Positions 51,644 to 61,695 are shown, counted from the first letter of the stretch. The stretch is 64,000 nt of DNA from Actinomadura fibrosa (GCF_900659615.1 NZ_CAACUY010000008.1:1-64000), one strand, 5' to 3'. A program made the numbers and translations. Notes: generated by a model from the sequence alone, not told the origin.

Positions 51644-52513
51644 TCAGGCGCAGCCTTCCATCTGGGGAACCGTCGTGACGAGCTTCAGCCCGGTGCCCGC
51701 GAAGTGCTTCTCCAGGTAGGTCTTGGCCGAACCGTCCGAGTACATCGACTGGATGGCGGTGTTGACGGCCTCGCAGGTCTCCTTGTCGCCCTTCTTGATG
51801 CCGACGCCGTACTTCTCGTCGGTGAAGGGGGCGTTGATGACCTTGAAGGAGCCCTTCTGCTGGTTGGCGAACCCGGCGAGGATCAGGTCGTCGGTGCTCA
51901 CCGCGTCCAGCGCCCCGGCCTTGAGCTTGGCGGTGCACTCGGAGTAGCTGGCCGCGTCCACCAGGGTGACGCCCTTGATGTTGAGCTTGCCGTCCGGCGG
52001 GCCCTCGGTGATGCGGCGGAAGGAGTTGGAGCCGGCGGCCTTGCAGAGCTTCTTGCCCTTGAGGTCCTCCGGCTTCTTGATGGAGGTGTTGTCCGCCTTG
52101 ACCATCGTGTCCTGGTGGGCGACGTAGTACGGGCCGCCGAAGGTGATCTGCTGCTTGCGGGCGTCGGTGATCGAGTAGGTGGCGACCACGAGGTCGACCT
52201 GGCCGCCGCCGAGGAACGACTCGCGGTTGGCGGAGGTCGTCTCCTTGAACGTGATGCCGCTCTCGGGCACGCCCAGCTTCTGGGCGATGTACTTGGCGAC
52301 GTCCACGTCGAAGCCGTCGAAGGTGCCGTCGGGCTTCTTCAGGCCGAGCGCCGGCTGGTCGAACTTGATCCCGATCGTCAGCTTCTTGTCGTCCTTGGCC
52401 TTCTGGACGACGGTCTTCGCCTCGGTCTTCTCGGTGTCGCTGCCGCAGGCGCTGAGCGCCATGGACAGGGCCACGCCCGCGCCGATGAGGGCGCCGAAAC
52501 GACGTACTCGCAT
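51644..52513 (-). CDS. gluB: Glutamate-binding lipoprotein GluB
   Basis: The 289-residue protein has signal MALSAC with lipid Cys23. The amino-acid-binding fold follows: LTIGIKFDQPALGLKKPDGT in part, GFDVDVAKYIAQKLG, RESFLGGGQVDLVVATYSIT in part, and GPYYVAHQDTMV. It captures glutamate or a similar acid outside the membrane. Confidence 0.92.
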   Translation of the reverse strand: MRVRRFGALIGAGVALSMALSACGSDTEKTEAKTVVQKAKDDKKLTIGIKFDQPALGLKKPDGTFDGFDVDVAKYIAQKLGVPESGITFKETTSANRESFLGGGQVDLVVATYSITDARKQQITFGGPYYVAHQDTMVKADNTSIKKPEDLKGKKLCKAAGSNSFRRITEGPPDGKLNIKGVTLVDAASYSECTAKLKAGALDAVSTDDLILAGFANQQKGSFKVINAPFTDEKYGVGIKKGDKETCEAVNTAIQSMYSDGSAKTYLEKHFAGTGLKLVTTVPQMEGCA

Positions 52514-52554
52514 GCTCTCGTCTACCTCTGCTTCCGTGCGGAGCCCCGCGGCTC

Positions 52555-53358
52555 TCAGTGCGTGAGGATCTTGGAAAGGAAGTCCTTCGCGCGGTCGGTG
52601 CGCGCGTTGGTGAAGAACTCGTCGGGCGTGTTCTCCTCCACGATCTGGCCGTCGGCCATGAACACGACCTTCTGCGCCGCCCGGCGGGCGAAGCCCATCT
52701 CGTGGGTGACCACGATCATCGTCATGCCGTCCCTGGCCAGGCCGGTCATGACGTCGAGCACCTCGTTGACCATCTCGGGGTCCAGCGCCGAGGTGGGCTC
52801 GTCGAACAGCATCACCTTGGGCTTCATCGCGAGGGAGCGGGCGATCGCGGCGCGCTGCTGCTGTCCGCCGGAGAGCTGTGCGGGGTACTTCTGGGCCTGG
52901 TTGGCGATGCCGACCCGGTCCAGCAGCTCCATGGCGTGCTTCTCGGACTCCTGCCTGCCCTGCTTGCGGACCTTGATCGGCCCGAGCGTGACGTTCTCCA
53001 GGATCGTCTTGTGGGCGAACAGGTTGAACGACTGGAACACCATGCCCACGTCGGCGCGGAGCCTCGCGAGATCCTTGCCCTCCTTGGGCAGTTCCTTGCC
53101 GTCCACGAGGATGGTGCCGCCGTCGATCGGCTCCAGCCGGTTGATGGACCGGCAGAGCGTCGACTTGCCGCCGCCCGAGGGGCCGATGACGACGACGACC
53201 TCACCCCGGTTCACGGTGAGGTTGATGTCCTTGAGGACGTGGAGCTCGCCGAAGTGCTTGTCGACGTGCTCCACCACGACGAGCGGCCCGGCGCCCGGGA
53301 TCGCGTCGTCCGGCCCGTCGCCCTTGGTGAGCTCGGGCCCGCCTTCGCTGTCCGTCAT
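52555..53358 (-). CDS. gluA: Amino-acid ABC transporter ATPase GluA
   Basis: The 267-residue ATPase has Walker [10 protein letters not shown] (59-67), Q-loop [13 protein letters not shown], signature [17 protein letters not shown], Walker [15 protein letters not shown] and switch His in VVTHEMGF. The ATG at 53358 gives an extra 25-residue polar head before the core. An upstream GTG at 53421 is possible, but neither has a clear ribosome site. It is the first gene of gluABCD. Confidence 0.92.
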   Translation of the reverse strand: MTDSEGGPELTKGDGPDDAIPGAGPLVVVEHVDKHFGELHVLKDINLTVNRGEVVVVIGPSGGGKSTLCRSINRLEPIDGGTILVDGKELPKEGKDLARLRADVGMVFQSFNLFAHKTILENVTLGPIKVRKQGRQESEKHAMELLDRVGIANQAQKYPAQLSGGQQQRAAIARSLAMKPKVMLFDEPTSALDPEMVNEVLDVMTGLARDGMTMIVVTHEMGFARRAAQKVVFMADGQIVEENTPDEFFTNARTDRAKDFLSKILTH

Positions 53359-53639
53359 GCGCCCGGACTTTACGTCATCCGCGTTGACCGGCAAGCCTCC
53401 GAGCGGTACCGATACGATCACGAAAACCCATGTAGGCGGGCGGATTCGCGGCTTCGAGCATGATCGTTGAGGTGGGTGGGGCGCGGCGCGTCGCCCGTTC
53501 CGTGACGTATCGGTGACCGTTCGGTGATCATGCGGCGGCGGCCGGGCCGATCACGGTGGGCGACCAGTGGACGATCTTGGTCGGGCGGGTCCGCGACGAC
53601 GCGCGGCCCCGCTACCGACGCGTACCCTTGGGGACTGTC

Positions 53640-55184
53640 ATGAGTGCGCCTACTGAGACAGGCCCCCGCACGTACGAGATCCGTACCTACGGGTGCCAGA
53701 TGAACGTCCACGACTCCGAGCGGCTGTCCGGGCTCCTGGAGTCGGCCGGGTACGTACGCGCCGGCGATGCCGAACCGGATGTCGTCGTGTTCAACACCTG
53801 CGCGGTGCGGGAGAACGCGGACAACCGGCTGTACGGCAACTTGGGGCATTTGCGGCCCGTCAAGGATGGGCACCCCGGCATGCAGATCGCCGTGGGCGGC
53901 TGCCTGGCGCAGAAGGACCGCGACACCATCGTCAAGCGGGCCCCTTGGGTGGACGTCGTGTTCGGCACCCACAACATCGGGTCGCTTCCCGCGCTGCTAG
54001 AGCGTTCTCGGGTGCAAGACGAGGCGCAGGTGGAGATTGAAGAGTCCCTGGTGACTTTTCCCTCGACACTGCCCACGCGGAGGGAGTCGCCTTACGCGGC
54101 CTGGGTGTCCATCTCCGTCGGGTGCAATAACACCTGCACGTTCTGCATCGTCCCGTCGCTGCGGGGCAAGGAGCGCGACCGGCGTCCTGGGGAGATCCTG
54201 GCCGAGGTCGAGGCGCTGGTGGGCGAGGGCGTCTTGGAGATCACGCTGCTCGGCCAGAACGTCAACGCCTACGGTTCGGGCTTCGGTGCGCTGGCCGGGG
54301 CGCCGGACGAGGTGCGGGCCATGACGGCGGGCGGTCAGTCCGCGTTCGCGGGGCTCCTGCGCGCCTGTGGCGGCGTGGACGGCCTGGAGCGGGTCCGGTT
54401 CACCTCCCCGCACCCCAAGGACTTCACCGACGACGTCATCGCCGCCATGGCCGAGACGCCGAACGTGATGCCGTCACTGCACATGCCGTTGCAGTCCGGC
54501 TCGGACCGGGTCCTGCGGGCCATGCGCCGCTCGTACCGGCAGGACCGGTACCTCGGGATCATCGACAAGGTCCGGGCCGCGATCCCGGACGCGGCGATCA
54601 CCACCGACATCATCGTGGGCTTCCCGGGGGAGACCGACGCCGACTTCGAGGAGACCCTGCACGTGGTCCGCGAGGCGCGGTTCGCGTCGGCGTTCACGTT
54701 CCAGTACTCCAAGCGTCCCGGCACGCCCGCCGCCACGATGGACGGGCAGCTGCCCAAGGAGGTCGTCCAGGAGCGGTACGAGCGGCTCATCGCCCTCCAG
54801 GAGGACATCTCCTGGGCAGAGAACAAGAAGCAGCTCGGCCGCACCCTGGAGGTCCTCGTGGCCGAGGGGGAGGGGCGCAAGGACGACGCCACTCGGCGCC
54901 TGTCCGGCCGTGCGGCCGACAACCGCCTCGTGCACTTCCGGGCGCCGGAGGTTCCGGTCCGCCCCGGGGACATGGTCACCGTCGAGGTCACCTACGCGGC
55001 GCCGCACCATCTGGTCGCGGACAAGCCCGTGCAGGACGTCCGCCGTACGCGTGCGGGCGATGCCTGGGAGGCGCGCCAGGGCAAGGCGGAGGACGGGCTC
55101 AAGGGCGTTTCGCTCGGCATACCCTCCATCGGCCGGCCCGCGCAGCCCGTCCAGGCGGCGTCCGGCTGCTCGACCTGCCCCTGA
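53640..55184 (+). CDS. miaB: tRNA-2-methylthio-N6-isopentenyladenosine37 synthase MiaB
   Basis: MiaB is a radical-SAM enzyme that adds the methylthio group to i6A37 of tRNA. The 514-residue protein has Cys19, Cys54 and Cys88 for the auxiliary cluster, CNNTCTFC (Cys162, Cys166, Cys169) for the radical cluster, and a TRAM domain (about 400-460). A C-terminal tail to residue 514 ends SGCSTCP, a possible metal-binding addition. The substrate prenyl group is made by miaA, 1.2 kb downstream. ATG 53640 gives the family-type N-terminus ([17 protein letters not shown]). Confidence 0.95.
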   Translation: MSAPTETGPRTYEIRTYGCQMNVHDSERLSGLLESAGYVRAGDAEPDVVVFNTCAVRENADNRLYGNLGHLRPVKDGHPGMQIAVGGCLAQKDRDTIVKRAPWVDVVFGTHNIGSLPALLERSRVQDEAQVEIEESLVTFPSTLPTRRESPYAAWVSISVGCNNTCTFCIVPSLRGKERDRRPGEILAEVEALVGEGVLEITLLGQNVNAYGSGFGALAGAPDEVRAMTAGGQSAFAGLLRACGGVDGLERVRFTSPHPKDFTDDVIAAMAETPNVMPSLHMPLQSGSDRVLRAMRRSYRQDRYLGIIDKVRAAIPDAAITTDIIVGFPGETDADFEETLHVVREARFASAFTFQYSKRPGTPAATMDGQLPKEVVQERYERLIALQEDISWAENKKQLGRTLEVLVAEGEGRKDDATRRLSGRAADNRLVHFRAPEVPVRPGDMVTVEVTYAAPHHLVADKPVQDVRRTRAGDAWEARQGKAEDGLKGVSLGIPSIGRPAQPVQAASGCSTCP

Positions 55185-55233
55185 GGCGCGGCAGGGTCGG
55201 GCAGGACCTGCCCGGAGGGATGGAGGAAGCTGC

Positions 55234-56016
55234 GTGCTGATCTCGGCTGCGGTGTGCCCGCACCCGCCCGTTCTCGTGCCCGCCATGGCGGGCGAGGCGG
55301 CGCCGGAGCTGGACGGTCTGCGGGCCGCGTGCGACGAGGCCGTCCGGGGTCTCGGGGTCGCGTACGCGGACGCCGGGGTCCGTCCGCCCCGCCTGCGGGC
55401 CTCCACCGTGGACGTTCTGTTCGTCGTGGGCGGAGCCCAGGAGACCCGCGCTTACGGGCAGGACGCGTACGCGACGCTCCGTCCCTACGGTCTCGACTGG
55501 ACGAGCCCAGTGGGCGACGGAGCGGAGGCTACGGAGGCTCTGCCGTTGTCACTCAGCATCGGGCACTGGCTACTACGCCGTCAGGAGGCCGGGGCAGGCG
55601 CCCGCTACCAATCGGTAGCGTTCGACGCGGAGCCCGAGGAGTGCCTTCGGCTCGGACGGCACCTGGCCGAATCCGCGGAGCGGGTGGCACTTCTCGTCAT
55701 GGGTGATGGTTCGGCGTGCCGTTCCGAAAAGGCACCCGGATATCTCGATGAGCGGGCCGAGCCCCATGACGCGGCGGTGGCGCGCGCGCTGGAGAAGGCG
55801 GACATCGACGCTCTGGCCGCGCTGGATCCCGGTCTCGCCCACGACCTCTTGGCGGCCGGGCGGGCGGCGTGGCAGGTCCTCGCCGGTGCGGCCGGAGCCC
55901 GTGGAGGCTCGGGCCGCACCGGCGGATTCACGGGTCGGCTGCTCGCCGACGAGGCTCCGTACGGAGTGGGTTATCTCGTCGCCGCCTGGCGGAAGGAGCA
56001 GCGGACGGGCGCCTGA
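55234..56016 (+). CDS. Class III extradiol dioxygenase subunit B-like protein
   Basis: The 260-residue protein has the class III extradiol dioxygenase (LigB/MEMO) fold: an N-terminal SAAVCPHPPVLVPAMAGE with the metal-ligand His, LFVVGGAQETRAYGQ, and LLVMGDGSACRSEKAPGYL. Several catalytic residues of true dioxygenases are replaced, so the activity is uncertain. Actinobacteria keep this gene between miaB and miaA. GTG 55234 has GGAGG at 55222-55226. Confidence 0.85.
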   Translation: MLISAAVCPHPPVLVPAMAGEAAPELDGLRAACDEAVRGLGVAYADAGVRPPRLRASTVDVLFVVGGAQETRAYGQDAYATLRPYGLDWTSPVGDGAEATEALPLSLSIGHWLLRRQEAGAGARYQSVAFDAEPEECLRLGRHLAESAERVALLVMGDGSACRSEKAPGYLDERAEPHDAAVARALEKADIDALAALDPGLAHDLLAAGRAAWQVLAGAAGARGGSGRTGGFTGRLLADEAPYGVGYLVAAWRKEQRTGA

Positions 56017-56056
56017 GGGGTGTCCCCTCGGCGCTCGGACGGATCGGGGCGCCCCG

Positions 56057-56278
56057 TCAGTGGGGCGCGTTCGGGCCCGGCATCCCCTCGTCGGACTGCG
56101 GCCCCATGCCGCCGGACTTGTCGATGTAGTCGCCGGCCTTGCCCTGGGCCATGTCCGTCTTGTCGGCGTACTTGCCGCCGGTCCTCTGGTCGAACATGTC
56201 CCCGCCCTTGTCGACGGCCTTCTTCGCCTTGTCGGGGTGCTGGCCGAGCATTTCCTTGACCTTGTCGACTATGGACAT
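56057..56278 (-). CDS. MT0933-type antitoxin-like small protein
   Basis: The 73-residue acidic/basic protein has the pattern of the Mycobacterium MT0933/Rv0909 antitoxin-like family: VDKVKEMLGQHPDKAKKAVDKGGDM in part, then QRTGGKYADKTDMAQGKA. A ribosome site GGGGGG lies six bases before ATG 56278; ATG 56284 is also possible. No toxin partner lies near, so it may act as a stand-alone stress or DNA-associated protein. Confidence 0.8.
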   Translation of the reverse strand: MSIVDKVKEMLGQHPDKAKKAVDKGGDMFDQRTGGKYADKTDMAQGKAGDYIDKSGGMGPQSDEGMPGPNAPH

Positions 56279-56373
56279 CGTCATCCCCCCGGATCCCTCG
56301 GTTCGGTGGCGCCGCGGTCAAGCGGACGCCCTGGCGGGACGATCCATACCCGTTCTGTTGCAACAATTCGCCT

Positions 56374-57279
56374 GTGACGTCACCAGTTGTGATCGCCGTG
56401 GTCGGAGCGACGGCGGCCGGCAAGTCCGACCTCGCCGTGGAGCTCGCCCTCCGCCTGGGCGGTGAGGCGGTCAACGCCGACTCGATGCAGCTCTACCGGG
56501 GGATGGACATCGGCACGGCCAAGCTGACCGCCGATGAGAGACGCGGCGTCCCGCACCATCTGCTGGACGTCTGGGACGTGACCGAGACCGCGAGCGTCGC
56601 CGAGTACCAGCGGCTCAGCGCCGATGTCATCGCAGGGGTCCGCGCGCGAAACCGGGTGCCGATCCTCGTCGGCGGATCCGGCCTGTACGTGCGCGCCGCA
56701 CTGGACCACCTGGAGTTCCCCGGGACGGACCCGGCCGTCCGCGCCCGCCTGGAGGACGAGTTGGCAGAGGTGGGTTCCGCTGTACTGCACGAGCGGCTGA
56801 GCCAGCTCGACCCCCCTGCCGCGGAGGCGATCCTGCCGAGTAACGGGCGGCGGATCGTCCGCGCCCTGGAAGTGATCGAGATCTCCGGGCGTCCGTTCAC
56901 CGCCACGATGCCGGAGCACCGCTACAGGTACGACTCCGTCGTCCAGATAGGGCTGAACGTGCCTCGCGACGAGCTGGACGAGCGGATCGCCCTGCGGGTG
57001 GAACGGATGTGGGACGCGGGTCTGGTGGACGAGGTCCGCGAGCTGGACAAGAAAGGGCTGCGGGACGGGCTGACCGCTGGACGGGCCCTCGGTTACGCCC
57101 AGGTACTCCGGTTCCTGTCAGGGGAGTGGACGGAGGAGCAGGCCAAGGCGGAGACGATCCGGGCCACTCGCCGCTTCGCACGCCGCCAGGAGTCGTGGTT
57201 CCGGCGCGATCCGCGCGTCCACTGGCTTCCCTACGACGCCCCCGATCTGGCGGAACGAGCCATGGACCTGGTGCGGTGA
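56374..57279 (+). CDS. miaA: tRNA dimethylallyltransferase MiaA
   Basis: The 301-residue enzyme transfers dimethylallyl from DMAPP to A37 of tRNAs reading UNN codons. The P-loop is GATAAGKS (11-18), Asp in NADSMQLYRGMDIGTAK is catalytic, and TIRATRRFARRQESWFRRD is the tRNA-binding helix. GTG 56374 gives the family N-terminus. It provides the substrate for MiaB. Confidence 0.95.
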   Translation: MTSPVVIAVVGATAAGKSDLAVELALRLGGEAVNADSMQLYRGMDIGTAKLTADERRGVPHHLLDVWDVTETASVAEYQRLSADVIAGVRARNRVPILVGGSGLYVRAALDHLEFPGTDPAVRARLEDELAEVGSAVLHERLSQLDPPAAEAILPSNGRRIVRALEVIEISGRPFTATMPEHRYRYDSVVQIGLNVPRDELDERIALRVERMWDAGLVDEVRELDKKGLRDGLTAGRALGYAQVLRFLSGEWTEEQAKAETIRATRRFARRQESWFRRDPRVHWLPYDAPDLAERAMDLVR

Positions 57280-57284
57280 CGCTA

Positions 57285-57320
57285 CGGGCCGTCCTCCGGT
57301 GCCGGGCCGTCCTCCGGTGC
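57285..57320 (+). repeat. 18-bp direct repeat ahead of dapF
   Basis: CGGGCCGTCCTCCGGTGC is repeated twice without gap (57285-57302, 57303-57320) between the miaA stop and dapF. It may reflect slippage; a role in dapF expression is not shown. Confidence 0.8.
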
Positions 57321-57357
57321 CGGGATGGCCTCCCAGGTGAGGCAATACGATCGAAGG

Positions 57358-58179
57358 ATGCGGTTTGTTAAGGGGCATGGCACCGAGAACGACTTCGTGA
57401 TCCTGCCCGACCCGGACGGCGCCCTCGAACTCACGGCGGACGCCGTGGCGCGGCTGTGCGACCGGCGGGCCGGGATCGGCGCCGACGGCGTCCTGCGGGT
57501 CGTCCGGACGAAGGCCACCGAGTTCGACGGCGCGGGCGCCGAGTGGTTCATGGACTACCGGAACGCCGACGGCGGCATCGCCGAGATGTGCGGCAACGGG
57601 GCGCGGGTCTTCGCGCGCTACCTGGTCGACGCGGGCCTCGCCGAGCCCGGCGAGTGGGACATCGCCACCCGCGCGGGCCTCCGCCGCGTGACGCTGGGCC
57701 CGTCCGGGGACGTCAGCGTGGACATGGGCCCGCCGGAACTGCTCGGCACGGGCGAGGCGTCCATGGCCGGCGAGACCTTCGCGGGCGTGCGCGTGTCCAT
57801 GGGCAACCCGCATCTCGCCTGCCGTGTGGACGGGCCGGTCACCGCACTGGACCTTTCGCGCGCCCCCCATTTCGACCCGCAGGTCTTCCCGGACGGCGTG
57901 AACGTCGAGTTCTTCCGTGCCGTCGGCGAGCGGCACCTGGAGATGCGCGTGTACGAGCGCGGTTCCGGTGAGACGCGCTCCTGCGGTACGGGCACCGTCG
58001 CGGTGGCGGCGGCCGCCGCATCGGAGCAGGGGACCGGGCGGATGTCCCTGCCGGAGGGGGAGTGGACCGTGGACGTTCCCGGTGGACGTGTGACGGTCAC
58101 CCTTGACGGCAGGACCAGTCACCTGAAGGGCCCCGCGGTCCTCGTAGCGGACGGCGAGACCCGTCCCGGCTGGCTCTGA
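57358..58179 (+). CDS. dapF: Diaminopimelate epimerase
   Basis: The 273-residue enzyme converts LL- to meso-diaminopimelate for lysine and peptidoglycan. Cys78 in EMCGNGARV and Cys209 in RSCGTGT are the two acid/base cysteines. KGHGTENDFVILPDPDG in part and the GNPHLA loop are family signatures. ATG 57358 follows GAAGG; the in-frame ATG 57325 is less good. A CAATAC -10-like box ends about 12 bases before the start. Confidence 0.96.
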   Translation: MRFVKGHGTENDFVILPDPDGALELTADAVARLCDRRAGIGADGVLRVVRTKATEFDGAGAEWFMDYRNADGGIAEMCGNGARVFARYLVDAGLAEPGEWDIATRAGLRRVTLGPSGDVSVDMGPPELLGTGEASMAGETFAGVRVSMGNPHLACRVDGPVTALDLSRAPHFDPQVFPDGVNVEFFRAVGERHLEMRVYERGSGETRSCGTGTVAVAAAAASEQGTGRMSLPEGEWTVDVPGGRVTVTLDGRTSHLKGPAVLVADGETRPGWL

Positions 58180-58460
58180 CGCACCCCTACCGACCTGGGG
58201 TTCGACCCTGTTTCGGCTCGTCCCGGCTCGATCGGGACAACGGTCCCTCTGCACCGGGACCGGGGACGGCATAACTTTCTTCTTGCACACCCTCTGGTGA
58301 ATGGCCCGTACGGACCGGGATGGGAGCCCCGGCGCCGTACGGAGCCCGAGGGCCGGTGGCGACCTTCTTGGCGGGGGGCGGTCACCGGCCCTCCCACCGG
58401 GAGGGGTTCCTCGACAGAAGCCCGCGGCGCGGCTCGCGGAAGCGGCTCGCAGGAGCAGGC

Positions 58461-60422
58461 CTAGGAGAGCGCCCCGTTGACGGGGAGCCGGGCGCGGACG
58501 AGGGTGCCGCCCTTCGGCCCGGGGCCCACGGTGCAGGATCCACCGAGTTCGGCGGCGCGCTCGCGCATGGAGGACATGCCGATGCCGGAACGCATGCTCA
58601 TCGGCAACCCCACCCCGTTGTCGTTGACGGTGACGTGGAGGTCGCCGTTCAGGTACAGCCTCACCACGGCCGAGTCGGCGTTCGCGTGCCTGTGCACGTT
58701 GGTGAGGGCCTCCTGGACGATCCGGTACGCCGCCACCTCCGCCGCGGCGGGCAGGTGCTTGAGGTCGCCCTCGACATGAACGTCCACCTTCGGGCCGTCT
58801 CCGGTGGCGACGACCCCGCCCAGCGCTTGGATGGCCCCAGCCAGGCCGAGGTCGTCCAGGGCGGGTGGGCGCAGCCCGTAGACGAGCTCGCGGATGTCGC
58901 CGATGGTGCGTCCCATGGTCGCCCGGAGGTTCTCCAGGAGCGCGTCCACGGCCTGTGGGTCGGTCTTGAGGGTGATGCGGGCGGCGTCCACGGTCATGGC
59001 GAGGCTGGCCAGCGTGGGCCCGAGGCCGTCGTGCAGGTCGCGGCGCAGCCGGCGGCGCTCTTCCTCGCGCGTGCGCAGGATGTGCTCGCGGGAGCGCTGC
59101 ACGTCGGCGGCGAGCCGGGCCGCGTTGGCCAGTTCGGCGAGGTTGCGGGCCAGGATGCCCGACAGGCGCGTGTCGGGCGGGCGGGTGACCCCGAACAGCA
59201 GCCGGCCGACCGGTTCGCCGTGCCACACCAGCGGGATGAGCTGCGGGCGGTCGCCGAGCACGCCGTCCTCGGCGGAGATCGTGCGGCCGTCGCGGTCCAG
59301 CACCTCGATCACGACGCCGGTGGCGTGCAGCGCCGAGCGCGCCACGTCGGCGGCGACGGCCAGGGCCGCGGCGGGGTCGGCGGCGGTCTGGAGCCGACGG
59401 TTGAGGCGGTCGGCGATCCGGTACGGGTCGCGCTCGCCGTGGATCAGCCCGTCCACGGCCCGCTGGAGCCGCCGCCGGACCGGCTCGAACACCGCGCCGG
59501 CCGCGATGGCCCCGACCAGGCCCGCCAGGGTGCCGCGCCCGGCGACCAGCAGGCTCGCGCCGCCGACCAGCGCGAAGTACACGCCGGTGATGACCACGAC
59601 GAGCCCGGCGTAGACCAGCGTGCGGCTGACGACCAGGTCGATGTCGTACAGGCGGTAGCGGGTGATGGCGATCGCGACGCACAGCGGGATCGCCACGATG
59701 GTGATGTTGCGGAGCGGGTCGCCGATCGGGCTGTTCTCGCCGACGTAGATGATCCCCAGGGCGATGATGCCGGGGTAGACCACCCAGGCGATCTGCCGCC
59801 GGACGTCGGGCGAGGACCGCACGAACCGCACCAGCACCGATGCCAGGCTGCCGGCCAGGGTGGCGATGATCAGGACGCTGATCGGCACCGGGATGTCGGC
59901 GAAGGAGTAGACCGACACCCCGTTGTGGAAGCGCCGCACGTCCGGGTCGATCGTCAGGTGCACGCACACCACGGCCGGGACCGCGCACGCCATCAGCAGG
60001 ACCGGCTTGAACCGCCGCGACACCAGCCGCCCGTCGGGGAAGATCAGCGGCAGGATCAGGGTCAGCACGTAGGTGTCGATCGCCCATAGCCACGTGCCGA
60101 GCCAGGTGAAGAACCCCGCCCCGGCCCAGTGGTGCAGCTCGAACCACGGCCCCAGGTTCAGCGTCAGGACGTAGGCGCCGGCGCTGACGCCCGAGCCGAG
60201 CATCACCCAGGCGACCCGCAGCCCCGGCCGGTACCGCAGCAGGATCGCGGCCGTCGGGGTCCACACCAGCGCGACGACGATCTCCGGATGCCACCACACC
60301 AGCCGTCGGCCGGCGGGCAGGAAACCGCCGAGGATCAGCGACGCGGTCACGGCCACGACCGCCGCCAGGGCGAGCGTGAACGCCGTGCGTCCCGCCCTGC
60401 GGTCGTGCTCCACCGTGTCCAT
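58461..60422 (-). CDS. NarL-type sensor histidine kinase, orphan
   Basis: The 653-residue protein has seven or eight membrane helices in its first 290 residues (FTLALAAVVAVTASLILGGFL, ISVLIIATLAGSLASVLVRFV and others). A GAF-like region follows (about 330-430), then the HisKA_3 box RRRLRRDLHDGLGPTLASLA with His464, and a HATPase domain (NDNGVGLP, GIGMSSMRERAAELGG). GGGGAG precedes ATG 60422. No response regulator is adjacent, so its partner lies elsewhere. The membrane part resembles sensors of envelope stress; the signal is unknown. Confidence 0.9.
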   Translation of the reverse strand: MDTVEHDRRAGRTAFTLALAAVVAVTASLILGGFLPAGRRLVWWHPEIVVALVWTPTAAILLRYRPGLRVAWVMLGSGVSAGAYVLTLNLGPWFELHHWAGAGFFTWLGTWLWAIDTYVLTLILPLIFPDGRLVSRRFKPVLLMACAVPAVVCVHLTIDPDVRRFHNGVSVYSFADIPVPISVLIIATLAGSLASVLVRFVRSSPDVRRQIAWVVYPGIIALGIIYVGENSPIGDPLRNITIVAIPLCVAIAITRYRLYDIDLVVSRTLVYAGLVVVITGVYFALVGGASLLVAGRGTLAGLVGAIAAGAVFEPVRRRLQRAVDGLIHGERDPYRIADRLNRRLQTAADPAAALAVAADVARSALHATGVVIEVLDRDGRTISAEDGVLGDRPQLIPLVWHGEPVGRLLFGVTRPPDTRLSGILARNLAELANAARLAADVQRSREHILRTREEERRRLRRDLHDGLGPTLASLAMTVDAARITLKTDPQAVDALLENLRATMGRTIGDIRELVYGLRPPALDDLGLAGAIQALGGVVATGDGPKVDVHVEGDLKHLPAAAEVAAYRIVQEALTNVHRHANADSAVVRLYLNGDLHVTVNDNGVGLPMSMRSGIGMSSMRERAAELGGSCTVGPGPKGGTLVRARLPVNGALS

Positions 60423-60984
60423 CGCGCGCTCCCCGCCACCAAAGTAATGGAATGTTAAAACTTCCTGCTCCCTGTCCTGGAGTCGAAGGGGCGTCCGCCT
60501 CAGGACAGCGGGACCCCTCACTGCGGAGACTGTTCTCGTCGCGGAACGTGGACACGAGCCGCGGCGGTCCTCGCGGGAACCGGGAGGAAGCATTGGAAGT
60601 GCAGGTCAGAGGCCATCGGGCGCGCTGGGACCCGGCCCCGGGCGGCACGCTTCCCACCGGTGCCCGGCCGCACGGCGCGGGCGGCTGCTCCCGAGCTCAC
60701 ACAGGGGCGGGTTCGGAGCGCCGCCGGTGCCGACGGGTTAGGGGCGACCGAAATATCGGATGACCTTCGTATCGGCCATGCCGAGGGCACGGTAACGGTC
60801 ATGACGCAATCTCCTGCGGCCGGCGGCGCACGCACGCGTTGGGACGCCCGTCGAGGGCACGGCGAGCACGGCGATGACCATGAATCGCATGGCCGGACGT
60901 CCGGACGTCCCTCGGTGGCGCGGTCGTACCCTGTCGTGGCACGGCCTCATGGTTGCGTGAACAGGGGTGTTCGGTCGAGTCCAG
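60423..60984. other. Spacer between histidine kinase and TetR genes
   Basis: No gene is supported. Minus-strand frames at 60518-60802 and 60738-60890 are open, but codon bias is poor. A perfect 16-bp palindrome GGACGTCCGGACGTCC lies at 60895-60910 and could be a binding site. Confidence 0.4.
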
Positions 60985-61596
60985 TCAGCCGAGCCGAGTC
61001 AGGACACTTGCCCGCGAAAGGGCCAGAACGCCGCGCTGCATCTCCTCAGGCGTGACATCGCCGAAGAGGAGGAACTGCAGGATGAACCCCGGCATGAGCC
61101 CGAAGAGCGTCTTGGTGACGGCCTCGACATCGGTGTCGGGAGGCAGCAGGCCCGACTCGACCAGGCGGCCGACGTAGCTCTTCCAGGTCTCCCGTAGGGC
61201 GGTCACGTTCTTCCGGACGTAGCGGCCCAGCTCGGGGTCGTACAGCGCGAGGCTCCACGCCTGGGGGGCGAGCCGCAGCGGGCCGTCCGGGCCGGCGAGA
61301 CCGACGATCTTGGTCGCGAGCCGGACGGCCATCTCGTCCAGGGGGAGGACCGGGTCCTGGAGCGCGAGGTCGCTGAAGCAGGTCTGCAGGTCGCCGACCA
61401 CCGTGGACATGATCGCGTCGATGATGCCGTTCTTGCTCTTGAAGTACCGGTAGACGGCGCCGGCCGAGAGCCCCGACTCCGCGAAGATGTCCTGCATGGA
61501 CGTCTCGCGGATGCCCTTGCGGACGAAGCAGGCGCGCGCGGCGTCGAGGATCTGGCGGCGCCGCCGCTCCAGGTGCTCCTCGCTGACTCTCGGCAT
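60985..61596 (-). CDS. TetR-family regulator
   Basis: The 203-residue protein has a TetR HTH (LERRRRQILDAARACFVRKG in part, then IFAESGLSAGAVYRYFKSKNGI) near residues 8-55 and a full ligand domain. The ligand domain has SLALYDPELGRYVRKNVTAL and the end MPGFILQFLLFGDVTPEEMQRG. It is divergent from the membrane protein at 61696. GAACG-type palindromes lie between the two, so it is probably a local repressor. Confidence 0.9.
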   Translation of the reverse strand: MPRVSEEHLERRRRQILDAARACFVRKGIRETSMQDIFAESGLSAGAVYRYFKSKNGIIDAIMSTVVGDLQTCFSDLALQDPVLPLDEMAVRLATKIVGLAGPDGPLRLAPQAWSLALYDPELGRYVRKNVTALRETWKSYVGRLVESGLLPPDTDVEAVTKTLFGLMPGFILQFLLFGDVTPEEMQRGVLALSRASVLTRLG

Positions 61597-61612
61597 GCGG
61601 CCAATATAAAAC

Positions 61613-61624
61613 GAACGTCCGTTC
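61613..61624. promoter_or_regulatory. Candidate TetR operator 1 (GAACGTCCGTTC)
   Basis: GAACG-TC-CGTTC is an inverted repeat 17 bp upstream of the tetR start and just before a TTGACA box (61625-61630) on the plus strand. A related half-conserved site, ACGAACATTCCTT, lies at 61670-61682, close to the membrane-protein start. Both could be bound by the TetR protein. Confidence 0.6.
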
Positions 61625-61695
61625 TTGACAAGGACGCGGGGCGCTGCGACGCTGGGGCACATAAGAGAACGAACATTCCTTTTATGGAGGCGGCC

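Noticed and set aside
57118-60657. 1179-residue minus-strand open frame
   Set aside because: It is antisense to dapF and miaA and out of frame with the histidine kinase; its Arg/Pro/Ala-rich product is the usual shadow of high-GC codons.
60518-60802. Minus-strand frame with an AGGAG site before its ATG
   Set aside because: The ribosome site is good, but codon bias is weak and the product is low-complexity Arg/Ala/Pro; left as uncharacterised spacer.
60738-60890. Minus-strand 50-residue frame starting MRFMVIAVLAV
   Set aside because: Codon bias holds only for the first 16 codons and then collapses; no terminator or neighbour supports it.
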